DNA of 64,000 bases from Novosphingobium olei (GTDB lineage: Bacteria > Pseudomonadota > Alphaproteobacteria > Sphingomonadales > Sphingomonadaceae), in NCBI RefSeq assembly GCF_012927405.1, contig NZ_JABBGM010000001.1, positions 502,001 through 566,000 on the forward strand, in the 5' to 3' direction. Positions 45,463 to 54,875 of this stretch are shown in pieces (positions within the stretch are counted from its first letter, which is position 1; each line of letters begins with the position of its first letter). The notes beneath the pieces are model-generated. The model searched no databases. It was not told the origin of the DNA and saw nothing but the letters and a program-made list of their open reading frames with translations. The position numbers were made by a program, and so were the translations under genes.

Positions 45463-45714
45463 ATGGCGCGCACCCGCACGATCCTGTTGCTCGGCATCCT
45501 GGGCCTCGCGCTGTCGGCGTGCGGCAACCGGCGAGAGCTGAAACCGGTCGCGGGCCAGGCGCTGCCGCCTGCACCCTATGGCCGTGCGGACAAACCGGAT
45601 CCGGACGACCTGCTCAAGGTGCCCGTGCAGGCCAAGCCCGAACGCAGCGTGGAGCTGCGCGCCCGTTCGCAGGACAGGGGCGACGATCCCTTCAACCTGC
45701 CGCCCGAGAACTGA
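45463..45714 (+). CDS. Small lipoprotein, LptM-like by position
   Basis: An 83-residue lipoprotein with signal LLLGILGLALSAC (lipobox LSAC, Cys20), then a polar Pro-rich tail. It sits between argH and lysA, five bases after argH. In gammaproteobacteria the LptD-assembly lipoprotein LptM (YifL) lies beside the lysine gene dapF, and many alphaproteobacteria have a short lipoprotein just before lysA. An LptM-like role is plausible but unproven, since such proteins have little sequence to compare. Confidence 0.8.
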   Translation: MARTRTILLLGILGLALSACGNRRELKPVAGQALPPAPYGRADKPDPDDLLKVPVQAKPERSVELRARSQDRGDDPFNLPPEN

Positions 45715-45733
45715 TTTTCTTCAAGGTTTCCAG

Positions 45734-46993
45734 ATGGATCACTTTCACCAGGTCGCCGGCGTGCTCCACGCCGAGGACGTTCCCCTGCCGCGCATCGCCG
45801 CCGAAGTCGGCACCCCTGTCTACGTCTATTCGCGCGCCACGCTGACCCGCCACGCCCGCGTCTTCCGCGATGCGCTTTCGGTGCTGCCGTCGGCGCGGAT
45901 CGCCTTCGCGGTCAAGTCGAACCCCAACCTCGCGGTGCTCAAGGTGCTTGCGGCCGAAGGCTACGGCGCCGACGTCGTCTCGGTCGGCGAAATGGAGCGC
46001 GCGCTGGCCGCCGGCATGGCGCCCGACAGCATCGTGTTTTCGGGCGTCGGCAAGACCGAGGCCGAAATGGCCCGCGCGCTCGAAGCCGGCTGCGGCCAGT
46101 TCAACCTCGAAAGCGAGGAAGAAGGGCTCGAACTCGCCGAGATCGCCCGCCGCCTCGGCAAGACCGCGGCCTGCGCACTGCGCGTCAACCCGGACGTCGA
46201 CGCCGGCACGCATGGCAAGATCTCGACCGGCAAGGCCGAGAACAAGTTCGGCGTGCCATACGACCGCGCTGCCGCCATCTACGCGCGCCTCAGCCAGACC
46301 GAGGGCTTGCAGATGCGGGCGCTAGCCCTTCACATTGGCAGCCAGCTGTCGAAGCTCGAACCGCTCGAAGCCGCCTTCACCAAGGTCGGCGCGCTGATGC
46401 AGGACATCCGCGCTGCCGGCTACAGCGTCACCCACATGGACCTGGGCGGCGGCATCGGAGTGCCCTACAAGGCCGGCGAGGTCTTCCCGCAGCCAGAGGA
46501 ATACGCTGCGATGGTCGCGCGCGTTACCGGCAACTGGGGCGTCACGCTGATGTTCGAGCCCGGCCGCGTCATCACCGGCAACACCGGCGTGCTCGTCACC
46601 CGCGTCGTCCGCGTCAAGGAAGGGGCGACCAACCCCTGGGTGGTGGTCGATGCCGCGATGAACGATCTCGCCCGCCCCGCGCTCTACGATGCGTGGCACG
46701 ATTTCGCCGCGGTCGAGCCCACCGGCGAAACCTTCACCGCCAACATCGTCGGCCCGATCTGCGAATCGAGCGACACCTTCGCGATGGCCCGCGAGATCGA
46801 CAGCGTGAAGCGCGGCGACCTCGCCGTGTTCCGCACCGCCGGTGCCTATGGCGCGACGATGGCCAACACCTACAACTCCCGGCCCCTGGTGCCCGAAGTC
46901 ATGGTCGATGGCGATAAGTGGGCCGTGGTCGCCGACCGCATCGAGCCGGCAACGATCCTTGCCGCCGAGCGCGTTCCCGACTGGCTCGCCTGA
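45734..46993 (+). CDS. lysA: Diaminopimelate decarboxylase
   Basis: PLP enzyme that decarboxylates meso-diaminopimelate to lysine. The 419 residues have PLP-Lys61 in IAFAVKSNPNLAVLK, the segment ALHIGSQLSKLEP, the Gly-rich MDLGGGIGVPY, and the substrate-binding GPICESSDTFA. TAGAYGATMANTYNSRP-like text closes the active site. ATG 45734 has AAGG upstream; an earlier in-frame ATG at 45578 would overlap the small lipoprotein gene. Confidence 0.96.
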   Translation: MDHFHQVAGVLHAEDVPLPRIAAEVGTPVYVYSRATLTRHARVFRDALSVLPSARIAFAVKSNPNLAVLKVLAAEGYGADVVSVGEMERALAAGMAPDSIVFSGVGKTEAEMARALEAGCGQFNLESEEEGLELAEIARRLGKTAACALRVNPDVDAGTHGKISTGKAENKFGVPYDRAAAIYARLSQTEGLQMRALALHIGSQLSKLEPLEAAFTKVGALMQDIRAAGYSVTHMDLGGGIGVPYKAGEVFPQPEEYAAMVARVTGNWGVTLMFEPGRVITGNTGVLVTRVVRVKEGATNPWVVVDAAMNDLARPALYDAWHDFAAVEPTGETFTANIVGPICESSDTFAMAREIDSVKRGDLAVFRTAGAYGATMANTYNSRPLVPEVMVDGDKWAVVADRIEPATILAAERVPDWLA

Positions 46994-46994
46994 G

Positions 46995-47768
46995 ATGCTG
47001 AGCAGCCTGCCCCTGTTCCATCGCCTGTCCGGCCAGCCGGTCGTGGTGCTGGGGCAGGGTGAGGCTGCCGAGGCCAAGCGCCGCCTGGTCGAGCGCGCCG
47101 GGGCACACGTCCTCGACGATCTCGCCGAAGGGATCGACAAGGGCGCGCGGCTCGCTTTCATCGCGCACGAGGACGAAGCCTCCGCCCAGGCCGACGCGAT
47201 CCGCGCGCGCTGCGCCGGGCTGCTGGTCAACGTGGTGGACCGCCCCGCGCTGTGCGATTTCACCACGCCGTCGATCGTCGATCGCGATCCTGTCATCATC
47301 GCGGTCGGCACTGCGGGCACGTCCGCCGGGCTCGCCAAGGCCGTTCGCCTGCGCCTCGAGCGCCTGTTGCCGCAGGGGCTGGGACGACTGGCCGACGCCC
47401 TCTACGCCGCGCGTACGGCGCTCAAGGCGCGGTTTCCCACCGGCAGCGACCGTCGCCGCGCGCTCGATGCCGCGCTCGAAGAAGGCGGCGCGCTCGATCC
47501 GTTCCGCGAGGCGGTGGAGGGGGCTGTGGACGCCTGGCTCGAAGGCGCGGCGCAGGGCACGGTGACGCACCACGTCGTCACGCTGCGCAGCCTTGATCCC
47601 GACGACCTGACCTTGCGTGAAGCGCGCCTGCTGGGGCAGGCCGACGCCGTGATCGCGCCCCGGCAGGTACCGCAGGCGATCCTGGCCCGTGCTCGCGCCG
47701 ATGCCGCCCGCCTGCCGGTTGGCGCCAAGGCCGAAGGTCTGACCGTCGAACTCCGCCTGCCGGACTGA
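46995..47768 (+). CDS. Precorrin-2 dehydrogenase/sirohydrochlorin ferrochelatase (CysG N-terminal type)
   Basis: Completes sirohaem after CobA by oxidising precorrin-2 with NAD and inserting iron. The 257 residues show the NAD motif VVVLGQGEAAEAKRRLVERAG, the DRPALCDFTTPSIVDRDP segment, and AVGTAGTSAGLAKAVRLRLE. The last 55 residues (HVVTLRSLDPDDLTLREARL, LGQADAVIA) resemble the beginning of a SUMT methyltransferase domain and then stop. The protein thus looks like a CysG fusion whose methyltransferase half was lost, leaving a stub. It begins one base after lysA; the functional cobA is at 30838-31608. Confidence 0.88.
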   Translation: MLSSLPLFHRLSGQPVVVLGQGEAAEAKRRLVERAGAHVLDDLAEGIDKGARLAFIAHEDEASAQADAIRARCAGLLVNVVDRPALCDFTTPSIVDRDPVIIAVGTAGTSAGLAKAVRLRLERLLPQGLGRLADALYAARTALKARFPTGSDRRRALDAALEEGGALDPFREAVEGAVDAWLEGAAQGTVTHHVVTLRSLDPDDLTLREARLLGQADAVIAPRQVPQAILARARADAARLPVGAKAEGLTVELRLPD

Positions 47769-48290
47769 TCAGGCGGGCTCGTTTGTCGGGATGGCCGCGC
47801 TCATCCAGCGTGCCGCCGGGCCATACCCTCGCACTTTCGAAAGCAGCGCCTCTGAAGTCTCCTCCTCGGCAAAGCCCAGCCGGCGCCAGTATTCCGCTGC
47901 GCCTTCGACCGCGATCAGTTCGGCGCGCCGAAGGCCATCCACTGCGGCCAGCGCAAAGGCGCGCGCCGCCAGCCGATCCCCGATCTTGAGGCCGCGCAGC
48001 GCGGAGCCAACCGCAAGATCGTGCACGAACAGCACTTCGCTCGGCCCTCCGTCGGCAAGCACCGTCCCCACAGGCGGCGGCGATCCCGACGCCCAGCCAT
48101 GTGCCAGCAGGTAGCCCAGCAGTCTGCCGTCGCGCTTCGCGGCAAGGCAGTACGAGGCGCGCAATACCATCCGACTAGCGAAGGCAGCTTCCTCCTCGAC
48201 CAGGAAGGCCGGATAAGCCGCCGACTGAAGCTGCAGGGCAGCGGGCAAGTCGCTGCGCTGGAGTCGCTCGATCGCGATTTCCGCAGCCAT
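47769..48290 (-). CDS. GNAT family N-acetyltransferase
   Basis: A 173-residue GNAT protein. The acetyl-CoA loop region reads VHDLAVGSALRGLKIGDRLA, a divergent form of the R/QxxGxG/A motif. The end of the fold (YWRRLGFAEEE) is typical. The substrate is unknown. Its stop codon directly abuts that of the convergent sirohaem gene with no base between, and its start lies seven bases after the thioesterase gene, so it is the last gene of a minus-strand run. Confidence 0.85.
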   Translation of the reverse strand: MAAEIAIERLQRSDLPAALQLQSAAYPAFLVEEEAAFASRMVLRASYCLAAKRDGRLLGYLLAHGWASGSPPPVGTVLADGGPSEVLFVHDLAVGSALRGLKIGDRLAARAFALAAVDGLRRAELIAVEGAAEYWRRLGFAEEETSEALLSKVRGYGPAARWMSAAIPTNEPA

Positions 48291-48297
48291 AACTGCT

Positions 48298-48720
48298 CTA
48301 CTCGGCCGCCACCTTCTTCGGCGCGATCAGGAAGTTCATCCAGCAGCTTGCCACCGACTTGGATCTGTCCGCCTGCCAGGCTTCGACCCGCACGTTGGCC
48401 ACGCGCCGCCCGGCGCGCACCACTTCACCGCACGCGAATATCCGCTCCGGGAGCCCCGAGCGCAGGTATTCGATGCTGATGTTGACCGGCTTGAGCCGAA
48501 CTTGCGCATCGATTCCTTCACGCTCCAGGTGGGCGTGCAGCGTGGCGAAGCCTGCCATCTCCAGCAGCCCGCCGATGGCGCCGCCATGCAGGAAGCCGGG
48601 GCGACCGGTGTTGCACTCGGAAAAATCCATCGCGACGACCGGCGATGCGGGGGCCGCGGAGTCATGGGCCTCGACAACGAACATGCCCATCGCGCGGGCA
48701 TAGGGGGGGAGCGCCACCAT
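48298..48720 (-). CDS. PaaI-type hotdog-fold thioesterase
   Basis: A 140-residue acyl-CoA thioesterase-like protein with the hotdog signature PGFLHGGAIGGLLEMAGFAT and the strand RLKPVNISIEYLRSG. The HGG plus downstream Glu pattern fits PaaI-like enzymes of phenylacetyl or hydroxyphenyl-acyl-CoA type. Its ATG shares one base with the stop of the next thioesterase gene, so the pair are translated together and may form a hetero-oligomer. Confidence 0.9.
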   Translation of the reverse strand: MVALPPYARAMGMFVVEAHDSAAPASPVVAMDFSECNTGRPGFLHGGAIGGLLEMAGFATLHAHLEREGIDAQVRLKPVNISIEYLRSGLPERIFACGEVVRAGRRVANVRVEAWQADRSKSVASCWMNFLIAPKKVAAE

Positions 48721-49217
48721 CACTTGGCCTTCATGAATTGCGGGGCTTCGACCAGCATGAAGATGCCGGCGGCGTGGGCCACGGGGTCGGTCAGGTCGCC
48801 ATCGTGGGCAATGCCGCGCACGAAAGCCATGCTCCGCGTCGTCTGGTAGCATTCGGCGCGAGCCACAATCGTCCGCCCCGGCACCGCCGCACGGACATAG
48901 TCGATCCGCAGGTCCAGCGTCACTTGCGGGCGGAAGCGCTTGAGTCGGGCGGAAGCGGACATCGATGTCGCGTTGTCCAGCAGGCTGATGATCGGCCCAG
49001 ACGCCATGACTCCGGTTTCCGGATCGCCGACCAGATCCTCGCGCCATGGCACGGCAAGTTCGATCCAGTCGTCCCCATGCGCGATGTAACGCATGTCGAG
49101 AAAGCCGCTGTGCCCGCGAAAGTTGATCATCTTCGCCCAGCGTTGCGGGTCGAAGCTATCGTCCTGCATCATCCGCGAGACGAGCGCGGCGTGTTCCTGA
49201 TCCTTGGCCATGGGCAA
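48720..49217 (-). CDS. PaaI-type hotdog-fold thioesterase (second copy)
   Basis: A 165-residue hotdog protein: LDMRYIAHGDDWIELAVPWR, ASGPIISLLDNATSMSASA in the helix where the HGG motif would be, and LDLRIDYVRAAVPGRTIVA. The usual His-Gly-Gly is replaced by ASGPI, so catalytic detail differs from its neighbour or activity is reduced. The promoter side carries an AT-rich inverted repeat. Confidence 0.85.
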   Translation of the reverse strand: MPMAKDQEHAALVSRMMQDDSFDPQRWAKMINFRGHSGFLDMRYIAHGDDWIELAVPWREDLVGDPETGVMASGPIISLLDNATSMSASARLKRFRPQVTLDLRIDYVRAAVPGRTIVARAECYQTTRSMAFVRGIAHDGDLTDPVAHAAGIFMLVEAPQFMKAK

Positions 49218-49248
49218 TTCCTGCGCGCAGCCACTGGGCTTGGCAAGA

Positions 49249-49270
49249 AATTTAATCGCCCGGCTAAATT
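49249..49270 (-). promoter_or_regulatory. AT-rich inverted repeat upstream of the thioesterase pair
   Basis: AATTTA (49249-49254) and TAAATT (49265-49270) flank a GC-rich 10-base spacer. The site lies between the ruvX stop and the thioesterase start and stands out from the GC-rich surroundings. It could be an operator or part of the promoter. Confidence 0.35.
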
Positions 49271-49271
49271 G

Positions 49272-49739
49272 TCAGAACGCCGATCCCGCCAGCGCGTCGA
49301 TCGCGCCTTGCAGGATCAAGGCGGCGGCATGCGAATCGATGCGCTCGGCGCGCTTGGCGCGGCTGAAGTCCTGCTCGATCATCGCGCGCTCGGCGGCCTG
49401 CGTGGTCCAGCGTTCGTCCCACAGCAGGATCGGCAGGCCGATATCCTCAAGGTTCTTTGCCATTGCCCGCGCGCCCTGGCTGCGGGGGCTTTCGCTGCCA
49501 TCCATGTTGAGCGGCAGTCCCATGACGATGCCCACCACGCCGCGCTCGGCGATCAGGTCCTTGAGCACGCCCTTGTCCTGCGTGAACTTGCGCCGCACGA
49601 TCGTCTTGCCTGCGGTGGCGAAGCGCCATCCCGCGTCGCACAGCGCCACGCCGATTGTCTTGGTGCCGGTATCCAGCCCCAGCAGCACGCCGCCCTGCGG
49701 CAGCGCATCGCGCAGGTCGCGGGCGAACGCCGTGATCAC
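49272..49739 (-). CDS. ruvX: Holliday junction resolvase-like RuvX (YqgF)
   Basis: A 155-residue RNase H-fold nuclease of the YqgF family, linked to 16S rRNA 5' maturation and recombination. Asp23 lies in [17 protein letters not shown], and [16 protein letters not shown] and [16 protein letters not shown] follow; the late conserved D is in [12 protein letters not shown]. The start overlaps the DUF3089 stop (ATGA). Confidence 0.94.
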   Translation of the reverse strand: MITAFARDLRDALPQGGVLLGLDTGTKTIGVALCDAGWRFATAGKTIVRRKFTQDKGVLKDLIAERGVVGIVMGLPLNMDGSESPRSQGARAMAKNLEDIGLPILLWDERWTTQAAERAMIEQDFSRAKRAERIDSHAAALILQGAIDALAGSAF

Positions 49740-50857
49740 TTGCGCCCCTGCGCCGCCATCCAGGCGGCCTCGCGGCGGGCGACGTCGACACGCAGGTTCG
49801 ACCAGAACAGAGGCACGTCATAAACGTGGTAGTTGTTGCCCGGCAGCACGAAGGGCCCCATCTTCGGCGCGTCGCCCAGCATCAGCAGCCCTGTCTTTGC
49901 GTCGCAACGCGCCGGCACCGCGCGCGGAACGATCTTCCCGCTTGCCAAGTCGTCCGATGGCACGAACGTGCCGATGTTGGCCGAGGCGGGAGCCGTTCCG
50001 CCAACGGTTCCGGTCAACGGGTTGAAGCACAGGATCGCACTGCTGCCGCGCGGTTTGCCGTCGAGCCCGGGCTGCGCCATCCAGGCTTCCATCATCTGCG
50101 ATGCGTCCGCCGGTTCGGCAAAGCTCATCCAGCTTGCCACGCATCCGGTCTGGTCGGGGCGGGTGCAGCCGGACATGCCCAGCAGCGGCAGGTCATGGTT
50201 GGGCGAAATGGGCCAGCCGATCAGGTAGACGGCAACGACCCGTTTCGCGATCGGCTTGCCGCGCACCTTGTCCTGCAGGATTCGCAGCAGTTGCAGCGAT
50301 CCCTGACTGTGCCCGGCGATGATGATCGGCGCGCCGGCGGGAACTTGCGCGACGAAGGCATCGAAGGCCTGGGCAAGGTCGCCCTGCGCGATGTCAAGCG
50401 CGCGCCGCGCTTCCGGGCGGTCGGTCAGGAATGCGCCGAACGCCGCCTGGCGATAGCGCGGCACGTAGACCGGCCCGGCTGCGTTGAACGCACTCGCCAT
50501 GCCGCGCACGAACAGGTCGGCGCGAAAGCGCGCGTCCTTGTCGTCGATCGGTCCGTTCCAGTGGTCGCGGGCAAGATAGCTCGTTGGATGTGCGAAGAAA
50601 ACGTAGGCGGGTCCGGGTGGCGTGCGCTTCGCGCCTTCGGGCAGGAATTGTGCCGGATCGTCCCTGACGCCGGGACGCGATATCCACGCTTCATCGCGTG
50701 TATAGAAATTCGCGGGCAGGGGGCCCAGCGCCTCGAACGTCCCGCGCGGCACGAAGGCGAAGCGGGTCAGCTCCTTGGAATAGAAGCGCAGCACCAGCGA
50801 CGCGCCGAGCGCGAGCACCACCAGCAGCGCCACGCCATAGAGAAACTTGCGAGCCAT
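49736..50857 (-). CDS. DUF3089 alpha/beta-hydrolase-like protein, membrane anchored
   Basis: A 373-residue protein with an N-terminal hydrophobic anchor (about 5-24) and a DUF3089 domain. The nucleophile elbow GHSQG (Ser184) is in [27 protein letters not shown] and VYLIGWPIS are family features. A lipase or esterase activity in the periplasm is likely but the substrate is unknown. It is sandwiched between an AI-2E-type transporter gene (3 bases) and ruvX (overlap). Confidence 0.87.
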   Translation of the reverse strand: MARKFLYGVALLVVLALGASLVLRFYSKELTRFAFVPRGTFEALGPLPANFYTRDEAWISRPGVRDDPAQFLPEGAKRTPPGPAYVFFAHPTSYLARDHWNGPIDDKDARFRADLFVRGMASAFNAAGPVYVPRYRQAAFGAFLTDRPEARRALDIAQGDLAQAFDAFVAQVPAGAPIIIAGHSQGSLQLLRILQDKVRGKPIAKRVVAVYLIGWPISPNHDLPLLGMSGCTRPDQTGCVASWMSFAEPADASQMMEAWMAQPGLDGKPRGSSAILCFNPLTGTVGGTAPASANIGTFVPSDDLASGKIVPRAVPARCDAKTGLLMLGDAPKMGPFVLPGNNYHVYDVPLFWSNLRVDVARREAAWMAAQGRK

Positions 50858-50860
50858 CGA

Positions 50861-51940
50861 TTACGCGTCCGTCGTCGCCATTTGCTTGTTGTGTTCGGCC
50901 TGCCGCTCCAGCGCGATCTTGAGCATCGCCACGATCGGATCGGCAAGCGCCAGACCCAGGATCCCGAACAGCACGCCGAAGATCAGCTGTGCGCCCAGCA
51001 CCAGCGCCGGGGCAAGATCGGCGGTGCGCTTGGCCACCATCGGCACGATGATGTTGCCGTCGACCGTCTGCACGATGAAGTAGACCGCGATGCAGTAGAT
51101 GCCCATGGTCGTCCCGCCCGAAAAGCCGACCATGACCATCAGCAGGCCGGAAATGGGCGCGCCGATATTGGGCAGGAAGGCCAGCAGGCCGGTCAGGATG
51201 CCGAGCAGCGCGGCCATCGGCACGCCATAGACGGCCAGCGCAATCCACGTGGCGACGCCTTCCACGGTCATCCCGATCAGCCGCCCGAACAGCAGCATGC
51301 GCAGCGACTTCCCCATCCGGCGCACCGTGCCGTGAAACCGCTCGCGATTCTCCACTGGCAACATCCAGGCAAAGCCGCGCTGGTAGATGTCGGGCTCGAT
51401 CACGAAGTAGATGCCCAGGATCATGATCAGGAACGCAGTGGTGAACCCGCCGAAGATCCCGCCCAGCGCCCGTGTGACGGGGCCGACTCCGCCGATCACC
51501 TGCCCGGCAAGGCGCGAGAAGTCGGGCTGTTCCATCAGCATCCCGCGGCTGTGCGCCCAATCGAGGGCGCGCTGCGCCTGCGTCTTCACGATTGCCGGCA
51601 GCTCCGCCGCCTGCGTCGCGATCTGGTTGCCGGCGGAATAGAACAGCCAGGCGGCAAAGCTCACGCCCGCCAGCAGCACGATGGCGATGCGCACGCCGCG
51701 CGGCACGGGCAGGACCCTGCCGAGCAGCCGCTGGCCGCCGTCGATCAGCGCGGCAAACACCACACCGCCGAAGATGACCAGCAGCGGCTGTGCCAAAAAC
51801 ACCGCCAGCACGATCAGCGCCGCCATGCCGAGCCAAACCGCCGCCTTCTTCGCTTCGGCGCGAATCATGCCGTCGCTGATGTCGGTCGGCCCGGTCCGCG
51901 TCGGCACGCCCGGGGGGATTGGCCCGCTATCGTCGCTCAT
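50861..51940 (-). CDS. AI-2E family transporter (PerM/TqsA-like)
   Basis: A 359-residue membrane protein of the UPF0118 family with about eight hydrophobic helices. Family features include LLVIFGGVVFAALIDGGQRL, LLGILTGLLAFLPNIGAPIS near the centre, and VDGNIIVPMVAKRTADLAP. Members transport diverse substrates or act as Na/H antiporters; the AI-2E name does not prove autoinducer export. It starts 17 bases after lepB. Confidence 0.9.
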   Translation of the reverse strand: MSDDSGPIPPGVPTRTGPTDISDGMIRAEAKKAAVWLGMAALIVLAVFLAQPLLVIFGGVVFAALIDGGQRLLGRVLPVPRGVRIAIVLLAGVSFAAWLFYSAGNQIATQAAELPAIVKTQAQRALDWAHSRGMLMEQPDFSRLAGQVIGGVGPVTRALGGIFGGFTTAFLIMILGIYFVIEPDIYQRGFAWMLPVENRERFHGTVRRMGKSLRMLLFGRLIGMTVEGVATWIALAVYGVPMAALLGILTGLLAFLPNIGAPISGLLMVMVGFSGGTTMGIYCIAVYFIVQTVDGNIIVPMVAKRTADLAPALVLGAQLIFGVLFGILGLALADPIVAMLKIALERQAEHNKQMATTDA

Positions 51941-51957
51941 CGCTGCTCAGGCTCTCA

Positions 51958-52866
51958 TTATGCGCCGGGAGGCGTCACGATCTGGGGGCGCAATCTCGTC
52001 CACGCGCGCCCGGGGCGCAAGGCCTTCCACCAGGTCAGCGGGTTCCACCCTTCGCTGCCGTCGAGCGACGCGGTAATGAACTCGGCGCGGCCGCCCACGC
52101 TCGACAGCGGCACCGGCCCGCCCAGGCCGCGCTCTTCCACCGGCGCGCGGCTGTCGGCCGAATGGTCGCGATTGTCGCCCATAACGAACACGTAGCCTTC
52201 GGGCACGCGCGTTTCGGGGTAGTCGTCCAGCGGCTGGCGCATGTGATCGATGATGCGATAGGTGGCGCCGTTGGGCAGCGTCTCGCGCAGGATCGGCAGT
52301 TCGCAAAACATGCGCCCGTCCGCCGCACGGAAGCGCAGGCCCGGGAATTCCTCCGGCTCGCACGGCTGGTTGGGATCGACCGGCAGTTCGATCGGCGGCT
52401 CGACCACTTGCGGCACCTTGCGCCCGTTCAGCACGATCTGCCCGTTGACCACCGCGATCCGGTCGCCCGGCAGCGCGACCACGCGCTTGATATAGTCCTC
52501 GTCGATGTTGGGCGGCACCACGATCACGATGTCGCCATATTCGGGCGTGCGCCCGAACAGCCGCGCCGAAGATCGCGGCAGCACGTGGAACGAGGCCGAA
52601 ACCCACGACCAGCCATAGGGGTATTTCGACACCACCAGCCGATCGCCGATCTGCAGATTGGGCATCATCGAGCCCGACGGGATGTAGAACGGCTTGGCCA
52701 CGAACGAATGGAACGCGATCACTGCCAGCAGCATCAGCGCAAGGCCCCGCAGTTCCACCCACCAGTTGATCGCGGCTTCGCCAGCTTCCGCACCAGCCCC
52801 CTCGGTGGCCTGCGTCGCGCCGGACGAAGGACTGGCGGGGGAAGGGGAGACCTGCTCCTCGCTCAC
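51958..52866 (-). CDS. lepB: Signal peptidase I
   Basis: Membrane serine protease that cleaves Sec and Tat signal peptides. The 302 residues have an acidic Ala/Ser N terminus and one membrane helix (about 40-54). The catalytic Ser66 is in [14 protein letters not shown], and the catalytic Lys127 is in [16 protein letters not shown]. The [11 protein letters not shown] box closes the fold. The start overlaps the acpS stop (ATGA). In many alphaproteobacteria rnc and era follow; here they do not. Confidence 0.96.
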   Translation of the reverse strand: MSEEQVSPSPASPSSGATQATEGAGAEAGEAAINWWVELRGLALMLLAVIAFHSFVAKPFYIPSGSMMPNLQIGDRLVVSKYPYGWSWVSASFHVLPRSSARLFGRTPEYGDIVIVVPPNIDEDYIKRVVALPGDRIAVVNGQIVLNGRKVPQVVEPPIELPVDPNQPCEPEEFPGLRFRAADGRMFCELPILRETLPNGATYRIIDHMRQPLDDYPETRVPEGYVFVMGDNRDHSADSRAPVEERGLGGPVPLSSVGGRAEFITASLDGSEGWNPLTWWKALRPGRAWTRLRPQIVTPPGA

Positions 52867-53276
52867 GCTGGCGCCTTCACCGGCCGCGCTTCGATCACCA
52901 CGAAGGCCTGCGCCCAGGGGTGGTCGTCGGTCAGCGTCAGGTGGACCACCGCCTGGTGACCCTCGGGCGTGATTGCCGCCAGCCGCGCCGCCGCGCCGCC
53001 GCTCAGGGCAAGGGTCGGCGCGCCCGACGGGGCGTTGACCACGCCGATGTCCTTCATGAACACGCCGGCGCGAAAGCCGGTGCCGACCGCCTTGGAGAAC
53101 GCTTCCTTGGCAGCGAACCGCTTGGCCAGCGTGCCCGCCTTGGTGAACGGCCGCCGCGCCGCCTTGGCGCGTTCATTGGCCGTGAACACACGATTTTCGA
53201 ATCGCTCGCCGAACCGGTCGAGCGAGGCCTGGATCCGCTCGATGTTGCAGAGGTCGGACCCCATGCCGATGATCAT
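52863..53276 (-). CDS. acpS: Holo-[acyl-carrier-protein] synthase
   Basis: Transfers 4'-phosphopantetheine from CoA to ACP. The 137 residues contain [14 protein letters not shown] with the Mg-binding Asp8, FTANERAKA, and [18 protein letters not shown] with the second metal-binding Glu. [18 protein letters not shown] ends the fold. The usual text is HxSxTHD-type; here TDD. It is 16 bases after pdxJ. Confidence 0.95.
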   Translation of the reverse strand: MIIGMGSDLCNIERIQASLDRFGERFENRVFTANERAKAARRPFTKAGTLAKRFAAKEAFSKAVGTGFRAGVFMKDIGVVNAPSGAPTLALSGGAAARLAAITPEGHQAVVHLTLTDDHPWAQAFVVIEARPVKAPA

Positions 53277-53292
53277 CGTGCCGACACCGGTT

Positions 53293-54048
53293 CTATCGCG
53301 CTTCGTCCATCAGCTCGCGCATCCGCCGCACCGCGGCTTCCAGCCCGGTGAAGATCGCTTCACCGATCAGGTAGTGCCCGATGTTCAGCTCGGCGAGCTG
53401 CGGGATCGCGGCAATGGCCTGCACATTGTCATAGGTCAGTCCGTGGCCCGCGTGCGGCTCGATCCCGTTGCGCGCGGCAAGCGCGGCCATGTCGGCGATT
53501 CGCTTCAGCTCCACCGCCCGCGCTTCGCCTGTGGCATGGGCATATTCGCCGGTGTGCAGCTCCACCACCGGCGCGCCCAGCTTCATCGCCGCCTCGATCT
53601 GCCGCGCCTCGGGCGCGATGAACAGGCTCACGCGGATGCCCGCGTCGGACAGTCGTGCAACGATCGGGGCAAGCCGGTTGTGCTGGCCCGCGGCATCGAG
53701 ACCGCCCTCGGTCGTGCGCTCCTCGCGCCGCTCAGGCACGATGCAGGCCGCGTGCGGGCGATGCTTGAGCGCGATCGCCAGCATCTCGTCGGTCGCGGCC
53801 ATTTCCAGGTTCAGCGGCAGGCTGGTCGCCGCCTGGATGCGGGCGAGATCCTCGTCGCGGATATGGCGGCGATCCTCGCGCAAGTGCGCGGTGATGCCAT
53901 CGCCGCCCACCGACGCCACGATCTCGGCCGCGCGGACCGGATCGGGGTGATCGCCACCGCGCGCATTGCGGATGGTGGCGACGTGATCGATATTGACGCC
54001 CAGCCGCAGCGAATTAGGGCGCAGGCGCCCCGGAGCGAGCGCGCTCAT
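53293..54048 (-). CDS. pdxJ: Pyridoxine 5'-phosphate synthase
   Basis: Condenses 3-amino-2-oxopropyl phosphate with deoxyxylulose 5-phosphate to make pyridoxine 5'-phosphate. The 251-residue TIM barrel shows [36 protein letters not shown], and [19 protein letters not shown] and [10 protein letters not shown]-like text ([12 protein letters not shown]) are conserved. One base overlaps the pyrE stop. Confidence 0.96.
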   Translation of the reverse strand: MSALAPGRLRPNSLRLGVNIDHVATIRNARGGDHPDPVRAAEIVASVGGDGITAHLREDRRHIRDEDLARIQAATSLPLNLEMAATDEMLAIALKHRPHAACIVPERREERTTEGGLDAAGQHNRLAPIVARLSDAGIRVSLFIAPEARQIEAAMKLGAPVVELHTGEYAHATGEARAVELKRIADMAALAARNGIEPHAGHGLTYDNVQAIAAIPQLAELNIGHYLIGEAIFTGLEAAVRRMRELMDEAR

Positions 54049-54632
54049 CAGGCCTGCGCCCGGCTGCCCGGCTTGATCGCCGGAGTCGCGGCGAGATCGG
54101 CCGGTACTTCGTCGGGCGCATAGGTCGGGAAGTTCAACGCCACGAGCGGGAAGAACGGCACGCCAAGATCGACGCTGCCGCCCGACCGGTCGACGAGCGA
54201 GGCTGCGGCGATCACCTCGCCGCCGGCCGCCTCGATCGCGACGATCGCCTCGCGGCTCGAAAGCCCGGTGGTGACCACGTCCTCCACCAGCAGCACCCTG
54301 TCACCTTTGCTAAGGGCGAATCCGCGGCGCAGCTCGAACGTGCCGGTCGGCCGTTCGACGAACATCGCCTCCACGCCCAGCGCGCGGCCCATCTCGTGGC
54401 CGATGATCACCCCGCCCATCGCCGGGCTGACCACCTTCTGGATCTGCTGGCGCAGCTCGCGCGGGATCCTGGCGGCGGTCGCGGTGGCGAGACGAGACGC
54501 GCGCATCGGGTCCATCAGCACGCGCGCGCATTGCAGGTAATGCGCGCTGTGGCGGCCCGAAGACAGCAGGAAGTGGCCCTCCAGCAGGGCCTGGCTTGCA
54601 CGGAACTCGGCTAGGATTTCGTCTTCCGACAT
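54048..54632 (-). CDS. pyrE: Orotate phosphoribosyltransferase
   Basis: Transfers phosphoribose from PRPP to orotate in UMP synthesis. The 194 residues carry the PRPP-binding motif [31 protein letters not shown] (orotate side) and [19 protein letters not shown] are typical. It heads the pyrE-pdxJ-acpS-lepB operon and is divergent from coxB. TATAGA (minus strand, 54679-54674) could be its -10, with a poor -35. Confidence 0.95.
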   Translation of the reverse strand: MSEDEILAEFRASQALLEGHFLLSSGRHSAHYLQCARVLMDPMRASRLATATAARIPRELRQQIQKVVSPAMGGVIIGHEMGRALGVEAMFVERPTGTFELRRGFALSKGDRVLLVEDVVTTGLSSREAIVAIEAAGGEVIAAASLVDRSGGSVDLGVPFFPLVALNFPTYAPDEVPADLAATPAIKPGSRAQA

Positions 54633-54763
54633 GGCGCTTCCATCACGCGCCGCACAAGGGGCGGCGGGCTCCTTCTATAGACGCGCCGCCATGGCCCGCC
54701 ACCCGGCTGGCGGCAAGCCTTTTATACACTTTCGGGCTGCCCTAAAAAACTGCGCCCAGCCGC

Positions 54764-54792
54764 TTGAGGGTTGGGACAACGGCGCGTATAGG
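54764..54792 (+). promoter_or_regulatory. Candidate sigma-70 promoter of the cox cluster
   Basis: TTGAGG (54764-54769) and TATAGG (54787-54792) with a 17-base spacer, 84 bases before the coxB start, in the 243-base divergent region with pyrE. It is the best promoter match in the window; predicted transcription would start near 54799. Confidence 0.55.
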
Positions 54793-54875
54793 CCGGTCCA
54801 ATCGAGGGAATTAGAGGGGTTGCGCCCGCGCCTTTTTGGCACAGCGCAAATCAGGGAAAAGCGGAACTTTTGACG

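Noticed and set aside
50861-51940. Quorum-sensing AI-2 exporter
   Set aside because: The family name is historical; members have diverse substrates, and no luxS or lsr gene is visible.
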